A DNA stretch of 9,726 bases from an uncultured Eubacteriales bacterium (GCA_934454845.1 CAKSGV010000033.1:1-9726); one strand, 5' to 3'. Positions 1 through 6,374 are shown, numbered from the stretch's first letter. Notes: generated by a model not told the origin, from the sequence alone. Translations and numbers: made by a program.

Positions 1-34
1 TGTCCCTTTTTTCGATGATTTTCTCTTTCTTTGC

Positions 35-67
35 AAAAAAACAAAGCCCTCTTGCTGAGAACTTTGT
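35..67 (-). terminator. Rho-independent terminator after thiT-thiN
   Basis: On the minus strand, the second hairpin of the repeat (11 bp counting two G-U pairs, 5-nt loop) runs straight into seven T residues (35-41). This is the usual form of an intrinsic terminator. It is the only hairpin with a good T-run after thiN, so it probably ends the thiamine operon transcript. Confidence 0.7.
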
Positions 68-99
68 CTACTGTCTGGGCCTCCCCTAAAAGGGGAGGC
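35..99 (-). repeat. Two-hairpin intergenic repeat, copy A, downstream of thiN
   Basis: Read on the minus strand, this begins with a hairpin of arms GCCTCCCC and GGGGAGGC (79-99). One base later comes the block CAGACAGTAGACAAAG (62-77), whose last six bases open a second hairpin. In that hairpin ACAAAG (62-67) pairs with CTTTGT (41-46), and the inner arms TTCTC and GAGGG extend the stem with two G-U pairs around an AGCAA loop. The block recurs with one mismatch at 9651-9666, again between two hairpins and again just after the end of a gene. The upper stem sequences differ between copies. I do not recognise a named family. It could be a dispersed structured repeat, an RNA processing or termination element, or a short non-autonomous mobile element. 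The match and the pairings are direct observations; any function is a guess. Confidence 0.7.
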
Positions 100-123
100 T
101 TAATTTATATTGTAAATTAAAAT

Positions 124-741
124 TTAATTTTGAGTTAACACCAAAAGGAGTCCGCTTGTAAGAGAAATTTCGGCTTCGGTATCTTTTAATGAATTGCTTA
201 CACCTAAGGGAAAAAACGGATCAAGACAGGCGTTTTGCAGATTATATTCAAATCCCGAAAGGTTTACACCGCTGCACTTTTCAAGCGCAAATACGGAAAC
301 GGTTTTTTTATGTTTCGGATCGGAAAAATTCAGGATTTGCCCGGATTTTATAACCGTGAAATCAAAGTCATCTCCGAAAAATACGGTCTTTATCCCTTTT
401 TTGCAGGCGGCGGCGCAAAGTGATATATTGGCGACTGTAAGGTCAAGTCTGCCGCCCACAGCGCCGTAAACATAAATTTCTTTTGCATTAAGCGAAATCG
501 CTTTGTTTATCGCAAAGCCGAGGTCTGTATCGTCTTTCCTGACAGGAAGTACCGTTATATTGGAAGCTTCGGGAATATATCCGAGCGAATCAAAATCCCC
601 GATTATCATATCGGGCTCAATATCGAGCAACTTGCAGATTTTATATCCTTTATCGCAGGCGATAACAAAATCCGATTTTAACCTTGAAAAGCGGAGCTTT
701 TCGGGCGTCAAAGCGCCGAAAATTATAAATCTTTTATTCAC
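124..741 (-). CDS. thiN: Thiamine diphosphokinase
   Basis: A 205-residue cytoplasmic enzyme of the thiamine pyrophosphokinase family, which moves a diphosphate from ATP to thiamine to give TPP. Visible family motifs are GDFDS (48-52), KDDTD (69-73) and the glycine-rich GAVGGRLDLTVANI segment (93-106). A late LGVSNSL (179-185) fits the C-terminal substrate-binding domain. Length is normal for bacterial members. The chosen start is the GTG at 741, which overlaps the thiT stop by 8 bases and has a GAGG about 10 nt upstream. A TTG 12 codons earlier would extend the protein into thiT with no better ribosome site. It is the last gene of a TPP-riboswitch operon, which supports a role in salvage of imported thiamine. 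One oddity is Leu at 101, where the family usually has His in GGRxDH. Confidence 0.93.
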   Translation of the reverse strand: MNKRFIIFGALTPEKLRFSRLKSDFVIACDKGYKICKLLDIEPDMIIGDFDSLGYIPEASNITVLPVRKDDTDLGFAINKAISLNAKEIYVYGAVGGRLDLTVANISLCAAACKKGIKTVFFGDDFDFTVIKSGQILNFSDPKHKKTVSVFALEKCSGVNLSGFEYNLQNACLDPFFPLGVSNSLKDTEAEISLTSGLLLVLTQN

Positions 742-1324
742 CCAGGAAAAACCTCTCAATCGCCGCAGATTTAACAAAGGGAACAGACGCGACGGCGGTG
801 AGCACGGTTTCGGGGAGCATATAAAATCCGTTATAGCAGATAGAATAAAGCACGGGGCGGTTTACAAAAGTATCGCCGAAAAGCTTGAACTGCTCAAAGT
901 TTGCAAAGATAACAACTCCCGAAATAAAGTGCATAACAAATCTCAAAACACAGGCTAAAATTATTCCGAGAATAACTCCCAAAGCGCCCCTTTTGCGGAA
1001 AATACCTGCGATAAACAGCGAACCGTAAGCCAAAATATAGTCAAACATTATGCATCCGAAAAGCATAACAGGTGACAATCCCCAGCCGAACGGATTACCG
1101 AGGAAAAGCTGAATTGCACTGTACAAAAAGCAGGGGAGAATTGCAAATGCCGGACCATACATCACCGAGATCATACAAACGGGCAGCATAGAAAGCAAAG
1201 TGATTGAGCCTCCGAGCGGCATATCTACTACTTTGATAAGGCTAAGTACTGTCGAAAGTGCGACAAGCACTGCGGCTGTGCAGATCTTATACACAGGTTT
1301 TTTCTTTACATTTTCCATATTCAT
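734..1324 (-). CDS. thiT: Thiamine ECF transporter S component ThiT
   Basis: A 196-residue, strongly hydrophobic membrane protein with about six predicted helices, the size of ECF S components. In known systems ThiT binds thiamine in the membrane and docks on a shared EcfT-EcfA-EcfA' energizing module, which is not encoded here. Family signatures are MPLGGSITLLSMLP (35-48), the RFVMHFISGVVIF segment (128-140) with His132, and YSICYNGFYMLPE (160-172) with Tyr164 and Asn165. The latter two segments correspond to thiamine-contacting regions of characterised ThiT. The start at 1324 has AAAGG only 4 nt upstream. The ATG two codons later (1318) has 10-nt spacing and may be the real start. The upstream TPP riboswitch independently supports thiamine as substrate. 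thiN follows with an 8-base overlap, so the two are probably translationally coupled. Confidence 0.93.
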   Translation of the reverse strand: MNMENVKKKPVYKICTAAVLVALSTVLSLIKVVDMPLGGSITLLSMLPVCMISVMYGPAFAILPCFLYSAIQLFLGNPFGWGLSPVMLFGCIMFDYILAYGSLFIAGIFRKRGALGVILGIILACVLRFVMHFISGVVIFANFEQFKLFGDTFVNRPVLYSICYNGFYMLPETVLTAVASVPFVKSAAIERFFLGE

Positions 1325-1335
1325 TCATCCTTTCA

Positions 1336-1364
1336 AAATAAAAACCGCAGGCGACAACCTGCGG
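1336..1364 (-). terminator. Riboswitch expression-platform terminator
   Basis: On the minus strand the arms CCGCAGG (1358-1364) and CCTGCGG (1345-1351) form a GC-rich stem, followed by TTTTTATTTT. It lies between the TPP aptamer and thiT, so it is the likely off-state terminator when TPP is bound. The downstream ribosome site lies beyond the T-run. Confidence 0.88.
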
Positions 1365-1378
1365 CGAAAAAGCTATCA

Positions 1379-1462
1379 TTTTCCTACGGCGGCATTATCC
1401 GCATCAGGTTATCGGTCGAAGCAGTCGGCTTCCTCTCAGCCCAAGTCAATTGAGCTCCCGTG
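1379..1462 (-). promoter_or_regulatory. TPP riboswitch (THI element) controlling thiT-thiN
   Basis: The minus strand carries the conserved TPP aptamer signatures in order. These are a CGGGAG entry segment, GGGCTGAGAGG (CTGAGA at 1434-1439), then GACCGATAACCTGATGCGG (ACCTGAT at 1403-1409), and finally GGATAATGCCGCCGTAGGAAA. The CTGAGA block binds the pyrimidine part of TPP, and the GGATAATGCC-type segment belongs to the pyrophosphate-binding helices. A GC-rich terminator follows about 15 nt later, so control is by transcription termination: high TPP stops thiT and thiN expression. Confidence 0.96.
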
Positions 1463-1472
1463 TTTTTCTTTT

Positions 1473-1500
1473 ATTATACATCAAAAGTTTTTGTTGTCAA
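1473..1500 (-). promoter_or_regulatory. Promoter of the TPP riboswitch-thiT-thiN operon
   Basis: On the minus strand a perfect TTGACA (1495-1500) and a perfect TATAAT (1473-1478) are separated by 16 nt. Transcription would start near 1466, a few bases before the aptamer. The -35 box lies within the last codons of the EamA gene, so the promoter is embedded in its 3' end. Confidence 0.88.
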
Positions 1501-2380
1501 GATAATTTACTCCGAAAACTCCCAAAATTGCGGGGATACAGAGCAAAAGCTGATATATATTTATTTTATTATGCATAATTAAAATTCCTGCCAAAACGCT
1601 CACAACTGTGATAATATTCGAAAAAGAAGCCGATTTCACAGGGCTTATTTTCGAAGTGGCATAGTTGAAAAGCATAAATGCCGCCACAGATGATATGCAG
1701 GCAAGATATATCACGGATATTAAAAAATCCCCGCTTTTAAAGCTTGAGCTTATAATTATGAAAAATTGTTTTTTAAGCGCAAACATTCCTATAATATTAT
1801 AAATAATACTGCCCGAGAAAAACATAAAAAAGGTTTTTTCAAATGGCGAAAAATTTTCCGATGCTTTTCTGCTCAAAATATTAAATGCAGCTGCGCTCAA
1901 AACAGCGATAAAGAGAAGAATTATTCCTAAAGGGGTGTTTTTTCCGTTGCCGGTTGAAATTGCACCTATCGCACTCACCGCCGAAACCGATACAACCGTG
2001 CAAATTGTTTGCATAAAAGAAGGCTTTTCTTTTAAAATCAGCGAGCTTAGGATTATCACTCCTACCGGGACAAGGGAAATAATAATTCCCGAAATTGCGG
2101 AAGAAGTGTATTTTATCCCGTAAATTTCAGCTATAAAATAAATTCCCGGTTGTGCAAGGCTCATAAAGAGAAGCGGCATAATATTTTTACCCTTGAAATT
2201 CACTTTCACGGCTCTTATCAGAATCAAAAAGCCTAAAAAGAGAAAGGAAACGGTAAATCTCACGCTTAAAATAACGAGCGGATCGGAAATTTTCAAAGCT
2301 TTTTCGGAAAATATGAAGCTGAAGCCGAATATAATGTTAGCAGAAAGCGCCGCAAGCGTTCCTTTTAAATTATCTGTCAA
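1481..2380 (-). CDS. EamA/DMT-superfamily transporter
   Basis: A 299-residue inner-membrane protein with about ten hydrophobic helices in two similar halves, the layout of drug/metabolite transporter (EamA) permeases. These typically export small metabolites or amino acids; the substrate cannot be told here. The N-terminal GTLAALSANIIFGFSFIFSEKAL segment and the first-half SLVPVGVIILSSLILKEKPS segment are typical of the family. The second half repeats the pattern with NIITVVSVLAGILIMHNKINIYQ. I place the start at the TTG at 2380, with GGTGAT (2391-2396) upstream. A TTG at 2431 is in frame, but it is the -35 box of a good promoter whose start point lies downstream of it, so 17 extra residues are unlikely. 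No terminator is visible before the thiamine operon, so read-through transcripts would meet the TPP riboswitch. The neighbourhood could suggest a thiamine-related substrate, but the separate promoters weaken that. Confidence 0.82.
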   Translation of the reverse strand: MTDNLKGTLAALSANIIFGFSFIFSEKALKISDPLVILSVRFTVSFLFLGFLILIRAVKVNFKGKNIMPLLFMSLAQPGIYFIAEIYGIKYTSSAISGIIISLVPVGVIILSSLILKEKPSFMQTICTVVSVSAVSAIGAISTGNGKNTPLGIILLFIAVLSAAAFNILSRKASENFSPFEKTFFMFFSGSIIYNIIGMFALKKQFFIIISSSFKSGDFLISVIYLACISSVAAFMLFNYATSKISPVKSASFSNIITVVSVLAGILIMHNKINIYQLLLCIPAILGVFGVNYLDNKNF

Positions 2381-2402
2381 TTTTATAATTATCACCGCAA
2401 AT

Positions 2403-2431
2403 ATTATACATAAAAATTTTTTCTCTTGCAA
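2403..2431 (-). promoter_or_regulatory. Promoter of the EamA transporter gene
   Basis: On the minus strand TTGCAA (2426-2431) and TATAAT (2403-2408) are separated by exactly 17 nt. The expected transcript start is near 2396, at the edge of the GGTGAT ribosome site, which gives a leader of about 16 nt. This placement decides the start codon of the downstream gene. Confidence 0.72.
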
Positions 2432-2449
2432 TAAATTTTAAAAAAATAC

Positions 2450-2478
2450 TTGACAAAAAATTTAAAGTGTGTTAATAT
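2450..2478 (+). promoter_or_regulatory. Promoter of the T-box trpXYZ operon
   Basis: TTGACA (2450-2455) and TAATAT (2473-2478) are separated by 17 nt. It fires toward the T-box leader, with a start expected near 2485. The -35 box is 18 bp from the -35 box of the divergent EamA promoter, so the two share a compact AT-rich control region. Confidence 0.82.
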
Positions 2479-2484
2479 ACTTGC

Positions 2485-2776
2485 AACAAATGAAAAACCT
2501 ATGATTAAGAGTAAGTAATCGGAGATTTCGGGCTTTTAAGAGAGCCGCCGGCGGTGGAATGGCGGTAAGCAGAGCTTTGATGAATGGGCTTATGAGGGCG
2601 GCCGAAAGCGGATTTCGATTTGTGAGTAGCAGCCGACGGGTAACACCCGTTACAGTGTTTTCCGTATGATAGTACGGGGTTTAATGAGCGGATGATTTCA
2701 TCAATTTGGGTGGTACCGCAGGATTTTTGTTTTTTTAAAGTCTTGTCCCTTTTACGGGATAGGACTTTTTATTTTT
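2485..2776 (+). promoter_or_regulatory. T-box leader, tryptophan-type (UGG specifier)
   Basis: A full-length T-box leader that senses charging of a tRNA and controls termination. Stem I contains AGAGAG (2540-2545), GGTGGAA (2553-2559) and a basal pairing of TTTCGG (2527-2532) with CCGAAA (2602-2607). The specifier loop reads TGAATGGGCTTATGAG, which places codon TGG at 2585-2587, so the effector is tRNA-Trp. A stem with arms ACGGGT and ACCCGT follows (2636-2654). The T-box core TGGGTGGTACCGC is at 2707-2719. The antiterminator can be read directly: GGG (2708-2710) pairs with CCC (2747-2749), TGGTACC forms the tRNA-acceptor bulge, and GCAGGA (2718-2723) pairs with TCTTGT (2741-2746). This excludes the terminator at 2737-2768. 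Uncharged tRNA-Trp should therefore turn on the downstream importer genes. Confidence 0.95.
2737..2776 (+). terminator. T-box leader terminator
   Basis: AAAGTCTTGTCCC (2737-2749) pairs along all 13 positions, two of them G-U, with GGGATAGGACTTT (2756-2768). The loop is TTTTAC and the stem is followed by TTATTTTTT. Its 5' arm overlaps the 3' half of the antiterminator, so the two structures are mutually exclusive. Confidence 0.93.
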
Positions 2777-2798
2777 TATATCAGAGGGGTAAAAAAAG

Positions 2799-2828
2799 AT
2801 GGATAAACGATGGCGAAGCTTAGGCTGA
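2799..2828 (+). CDS. Possible nine-codon leader peptide with one Trp codon
   Basis: Between the T-box terminator and trpX, an ATG at 2799 opens a nine-codon frame, MDKRWRSLG, ending in TGA at 2828. AGAGGGG (2783-2789) lies 9 nt upstream, a good ribosome-site position. The frame contains one TGG codon, which may be coincidence. It would be transcribed only after T-box antitermination. No second terminator hairpin is visible between it and trpX, so classical attenuation is not supported. A start this good in so short a leader is suggestive at most. Confidence 0.25.
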   Translation: MDKRWRSLG

Positions 2829-2886
2829 AATTTATAGAACTTTATAATTAAAATTAAAAATAATTGTTTTTAAGGAGTAATTAAAG

Positions 2887-3870
2887 ATGAAAAAAATATT
2901 TGCATTAATTCTTTCGGCTGTTCTTTGTTTATCTTTTGCAGGCTGTAATAAATCCGATAAGAAGTCGGAAAAAGAAAGCTATAAAATAGGTATTATTCAA
3001 TATATGAGTCATCCGTCGCTCGATAATTGCTATAAGGGCATAATTGAGGCTTTGGATGAATCGGGTATTAAATATGATCTTGATTATCAAACAGGCTCAA
3101 GCAACTCCGCAGATTCGGACTGCGTGAGCTTTGCAAAAAATATGGTATCTTCAAAATGCGATGTAATTTTTGCAATAGCCACTCCTGCCGCTAAAGCTGC
3201 ATTTGCCGCTACCGATGATACCGATATCCCCGTTATTTTCTGCGCGGTAAATGATCCTGTTGCCAGCGAACTTGTGGACAGTATGGAAGAACCGGGCGAA
3301 AATTGCACAGGTACAAGCGATGTTTTGGATCTTGAGGCGCAGGTCGAATTAATTCAGTCGATGCAGCCCGAGGCTAAGAAAATCGGCATTCTTTATACCT
3401 CTTCCGAAGATAATTCAATTTCCAATCTTAAGAAATTTAAAGCTATCTGCGATAAAAAGGGACTTACGGTTGTAGATAAAGCCGTTCAAGGCGCAGTGGA
3501 TGTTCCGGCGGCGGCAGAGGATCTTGCAAGCAAGGTTGACTGCATTAATAACTTTACAGATAACAATGTTGTAAATAACCTTTCGGTAGTTTTGTCTGCG
3601 GCAGAAAAAAATAATATTCCGGTTTACGGTTCCGAAGAAGAGCAGGTCAAAAACGGCTGCCTCGCATCGATGTCTATCGACTATAAGGCACTCGGCAAGG
3701 TGACAGGTCAGATGGCGGTAGATGTGCTTAACGGAAAAGACGCTTCAAAAATGGCTGTCAGGACAATAAGCGAGGCCACCCCTCTTATAAACACCGATGT
3801 TGTTTCTAAATTAGCACTCACAATTCCCGAAAAGTATTCTTCCGCCGCAACTGTTACAACAAACAAGTAA
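2887..3870 (+). CDS. trpX: Tryptophan ABC transporter substrate-binding lipoprotein TrpX
   Basis: A 327-residue exported binding protein of the ABC_sub_bind type (COG2984-like). The N-terminus has two lysines, a hydrophobic stretch and a lipobox ending FAGC, with the lipidated Cys at position 20. A Lys/Glu/Ser-rich linker follows. The first lobe starts at YKIGIIQYMSHPSLDN (32-47). Other family-type stretches are VIFAIATPAAKAAFAA, IPVIFCAVNDPVAS and KKIGILYTSSEDNS. It should capture substrate outside the membrane and deliver it to TrpY/TrpZ. The family is not specific by sequence alone; tryptophan is inferred from the UGG specifier of the T-box upstream and from the known association of Trp T-boxes with trpXYZ in Firmicutes. 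The start at 2887 has AAGGAG (2872-2877) 9 nt upstream. trpY follows after 14 nt. Confidence 0.88.
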   Translation: MKKIFALILSAVLCLSFAGCNKSDKKSEKESYKIGIIQYMSHPSLDNCYKGIIEALDESGIKYDLDYQTGSSNSADSDCVSFAKNMVSSKCDVIFAIATPAAKAAFAATDDTDIPVIFCAVNDPVASELVDSMEEPGENCTGTSDVLDLEAQVELIQSMQPEAKKIGILYTSSEDNSISNLKKFKAICDKKGLTVVDKAVQGAVDVPAAAEDLASKVDCINNFTDNNVVNNLSVVLSAAEKNNIPVYGSEEEQVKNGCLASMSIDYKALGKVTGQMAVDVLNGKDASKMAVRTISEATPLINTDVVSKLALTIPEKYSSAATVTTNK

Positions 3871-3884
3871 AAGGATAGATTTTT

Positions 3885-4832
3885 ATGTTTGAATTTTTAA
3901 GTACATTTGAGGTCTTCCTCGAAACGGGCCTAGTGTTTTCCCTTATTGCAATGGGTTATTATGTTTCATATTCTGTGCTTGATTTTCCCGATCTCACCGT
4001 TGAGGGAACATTCGTCACGGGAGCTGTCACATTCAGCCTTTTTGCGGTAAGAGGGTATAATGTATGGTTAGGGCTCATCTGCGCGTTCATCGCGGGAGCG
4101 TTTTTCGGAAGTATCACCGGTTTCTTAAATGTCAGACTTAAAATCAGACCTCTTCTTTGCGGAATTCTTGTTTCCACTGCGCTTTTATCCATAAATATTA
4201 TTGCCACCACCGGAGGTATGTACGGCGATTTTGCCGGCAGAGATTCAAGCACATCTATTTCTTTCGGCAGAAGAGTTAAAACTCTGCACGATGCCTTTTT
4301 CGGCGAGGCTATTCCTCCAAAAATAGAGAATATTCCCGTTAGGGACCTTGTGATTTTTCTGGTGGTTGCGCTGGTTTTGAAATTTGCGCTTGATTTTTAT
4401 TTCAAAAGTAAAAACGGACTTCTTCTCAGAGCCGCCGGAAATAATGAAAATTTTGTTAAAATGCTTGGAGTCGATCCCGGCAACAGCCGGATAATCGGCC
4501 TTGCTATAGGAAACGGTTATGCCGCAGTTGCAGGCGCGCTTTACACTCACATAAGCGCCGGCTCAAATCAAAGTATGGGAATAGGCACAATAGTTATAGG
4601 CCTTGCCTCTCTTATAATCGGTCTTTCGATATTCAGAAATGTTCGCTTTTTAAAACCTACCACAAAAGTTATAATAGGAGCGGTGCTTTATCAGGCTTGC
4701 CTTACTCTCGCTCAAAAGCTCGGAGTGCCCAGCAGTTATAACAAGCTTATAATGTCTTTGATATTCACGCTTGCACTCATCCTCGGAAGTAAGCTTAACA
4801 TTAAAGGAGGCGACGGCAATGTTAGAGCTTGA
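3885..4832 (+). CDS. trpY: Tryptophan ABC transporter permease TrpY
   Basis: A 315-residue membrane permease of the branched-chain-like type (COG4120-like), with about eight hydrophobic helices. The DFPDLTVEGTFVTGA segment (33-47) is characteristic of this permease group. RAAGNNENFVKMLGVDPGNSR (182-202) is the cytoplasmic loop expected to contact the ATPase. It should form the translocation path for substrate brought by TrpX. AAAAGGAT lies about 9 nt before the ATG at 3885. The 3' end overlaps trpZ by 14 bases, and the trpZ ribosome site AAAGGAGG lies inside this gene's last codons, so coupled translation is likely. The Trp assignment rests on the T-box; a different substrate is possible if the specifier were misread. 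Confidence 0.88.
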   Translation: MFEFLSTFEVFLETGLVFSLIAMGYYVSYSVLDFPDLTVEGTFVTGAVTFSLFAVRGYNVWLGLICAFIAGAFFGSITGFLNVRLKIRPLLCGILVSTALLSINIIATTGGMYGDFAGRDSSTSISFGRRVKTLHDAFFGEAIPPKIENIPVRDLVIFLVVALVLKFALDFYFKSKNGLLLRAAGNNENFVKMLGVDPGNSRIIGLAIGNGYAAVAGALYTHISAGSNQSMGIGTIVIGLASLIIGLSIFRNVRFLKPTTKVIIGAVLYQACLTLAQKLGVPSSYNKLIMSLIFTLALILGSKLNIKGGDGNVRA

Positions 4833-5592
4833 TAATATCTTTGTTTCTTTTAATAAGGGGACTGTTGACGAAATGCCTCTTTTTGAAAATTTTAATTTTT
4901 CCGTGAAAAAGGGAGATTTCGTTTCCGTGGTCGGATCAAACGGTTCCGGAAAAACCACCCTTTTGAATCTCATTTGCGGTTCTGTTTTGCCGGATAGCGG
5001 AGAGGTTATTCTCAATGATAAAAATATCACCTCCCTCCCTGAATATAAAAGAGCCAAAATGATAGGCCGTGTTTTTCAGGACCCGAAAATGGGCACCTGC
5101 TCCAACCTCACGGTGCTTGAAAACTTCGCGCTTGCGGATAATAAAAATAAAGCTTTTTCTTTAACAAATGCAATCTCAAAAAAGAGAATAGATTATTATA
5201 AATCGCTTCTTTCCCAGTGCAATATGGGTCTTGAGGACAGAATGAGTTCAAAGGTCGGCCTTCTTTCCGGCGGTCAAAGGCAGGCCATCGCGCTTATAAT
5301 CGCTTGTATGACAAAGGTTGAGCTTTTAATTCTTGACGAACACACCGCCGCGCTTGATCCGAAATCCTCCGAAAGGATTATGGAGCTCACGGATGAGATG
5401 ATAAAGAAAAATTCTATGACAGCCGTTATGGTCACTCATAATCTCCGCCATGCCGTGAATTTCGGGAGCAGACTCATTATGATGGATAAAGGGAGTATCG
5501 TGTTTGATAAAGAGGGCGAGAATAAAAAATCACTCAAAATCGACGATATCCTTGATGTTTTCAATAAAATCAGCATTGAATGCGGAAATTAA
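4819..5592 (+). CDS. trpZ: Tryptophan ABC transporter ATP-binding protein TrpZ
   Basis: A 257-residue cytoplasmic ABC ATPase (COG1101-like) that powers TrpXY. All nucleotide-binding motifs are intact: Walker A GSNGSGKTT (39-47), Q-loop Gln87 in VFQDPKMGT, signature LSGGQ (149-153), Walker B LLILDE (169-174), D-loop ALDP (178-181) and switch His207 in VTHNLRHA. The VFQDPKMGTCSNLTVLEN stretch resembles other ATPases of this importer group. I chose the ATG at 4819, 8 nt after AAAGGAGG (4803-4810). An upstream in-frame start at 4771 would put 16 extra residues over trpY and has no such site. A strong terminator follows 13 nt after the stop, closing the operon. Confidence 0.92.
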   Translation: MLELDNIFVSFNKGTVDEMPLFENFNFSVKKGDFVSVVGSNGSGKTTLLNLICGSVLPDSGEVILNDKNITSLPEYKRAKMIGRVFQDPKMGTCSNLTVLENFALADNKNKAFSLTNAISKKRIDYYKSLLSQCNMGLEDRMSSKVGLLSGGQRQAIALIIACMTKVELLILDEHTAALDPKSSERIMELTDEMIKKNSMTAVMVTHNLRHAVNFGSRLIMMDKGSIVFDKEGENKKSLKIDDILDVFNKISIECGN

Positions 5593-5605
5593 GTATAAAT
5601 TTAAA

Positions 5606-5646
5606 ACCGCGTATATAAGCCCGGCTTATATACGCGGTGATTTTTT
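5606..5646. terminator. Bidirectional terminator between trpZ and the SGNH hydrolase gene
   Basis: A perfect 15-bp stem (5606-5620 with 5624-5638, loop CCG) is followed on the plus strand by GATTTTTT, which ends trpXYZ. On the minus strand the same stem is followed by TTTAAATTTAT, a weaker tail that could end the convergent hydrolase gene. Confidence 0.9.
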
Positions 5647-5659
5647 CGATTGTTTCAAA

Positions 5660-6313
5660 TTAAAGAGATTTTAAAAATCCTTCAAGTCTTTGAGCTATTC
5701 TTGCGTGGCCGCAATTATTTGGATGAAGCCCGTCAGGCATAAAGTGTTCCTTCATTATTGCTATATTCGGCTGCATTCCGCTCAGTCTGAAAAGATCAAG
5801 CACAGGAATGGAATAATTCTTGCAAATTTCCGAAATCGCATCGGCATAATCTTCAAGATCAAAATCGATTCTCACATTTCTTTCATTAAATATTCTGCCG
5901 GTTTCATCTATTCTGTGAGTGGGTGTCATAAAAACAATGGTAGAATCAGGATATTTATTTATAAGCTTTTTGATAAGCACATTCACAGCGCCGCAGAAAG
6001 TGTCAACAGTATCGTCATCCAGCTTGCCGAACGGAGCGTCACCGTGACCGTAATCATTCGTTCCTCCGAAAACAACGATTATATCGGCATCTTCTTCCAT
6101 AGAATCGGCTCTGGTGCAAAAATTGCCGGATTTCTCAAAATCGTCAACATTTAATTGCTTGGCAATTCTCGTTCCTCCGATACCGTAACCTATGCAAACG
6201 GCGCCCGTGTTTCTTTCAAGCTGTTTCCAATATGATTCGCTGATAGCGGTTGCTCCGCCGCCTGCTGTGATACTGTCGCCTAGAAAAAGAATTTTTTTAT
6301 CTTTTAATTCCAT
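5660..6313 (-). CDS. SGNH/GDSL-family hydrolase
   Basis: A 217-residue protein with the SGNH hydrolase blocks in order. Block I is LFLGDSIT with the likely nucleophile Ser14. A glycine-rich GYGIGGTR (42-49) fits block II, FGGTND (82-87) with Asn86 is block III, and DGLHPN (194-199) with Asp194 and His197 is block V. Family members hydrolyse esters, including acetyl groups on sugars, lipids or acyl thioesters; the substrate cannot be chosen from sequence. There is no signal peptide or membrane segment, so it should act in the cytoplasm. The start is firm: AGGAGG lies 9 nt before the ATG. It is a single gene with its own promoter, converging on trpXYZ. Length is normal for small cytoplasmic members. 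Confidence 0.92.
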   Translation of the reverse strand: MELKDKKILFLGDSITAGGGATAISESYWKQLERNTGAVCIGYGIGGTRIAKQLNVDDFEKSGNFCTRADSMEEDADIIVVFGGTNDYGHGDAPFGKLDDDTVDTFCGAVNVLIKKLINKYPDSTIVFMTPTHRIDETGRIFNERNVRIDFDLEDYADAISEICKNYSIPVLDLFRLSGMQPNIAIMKEHFMPDGLHPNNCGHARIAQRLEGFLKSL

Positions 6314-6345
6314 AATAATTTCCTCCTATTAAATGGCCTAAAAGT

Positions 6346-6374
6346 ATTATATAATTAAGTATTTCAAATTGCAA
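6346..6374 (-). promoter_or_regulatory. Promoter of the SGNH hydrolase gene
   Basis: On the minus strand TTGCAA (6369-6374) and TATAAT (6346-6351) are 17 nt apart. Transcription would start near 6339, about 26 nt before the ATG. Confidence 0.75.

Noticed and set aside
79..99. Hairpin GCCTCCCC/GGGGAGGC as the thiN terminator
   Set aside because: It has no T-run in the minus direction; the next hairpin (41-67) is followed by seven T residues and is the better terminator.
2193..2441. 82-residue plus-strand open frame antisense to the EamA gene
   Set aside because: It is a shadow of the transporter frame, has no ribosome site, and covers the divergent promoter region.
4650..5057. 135-residue minus-strand open frame across the trpY/trpZ junction
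   Set aside because: It is antisense to two genes with clear family motifs and has no promoter or ribosome site of its own.
2887..5592. Trp codon avoidance as a special adaptation of the Trp importer
   Set aside because: The importer has one Trp in 899 residues, but the other proteins of the window are equally poor (three in about 1,780), so the effect is not specific to these genes.
5690..6154. 154-residue plus-strand open frame antisense to the SGNH hydrolase gene
   Set aside because: The minus strand carries all SGNH blocks and a strong ribosome site; the plus frame has neither motif nor start signals.
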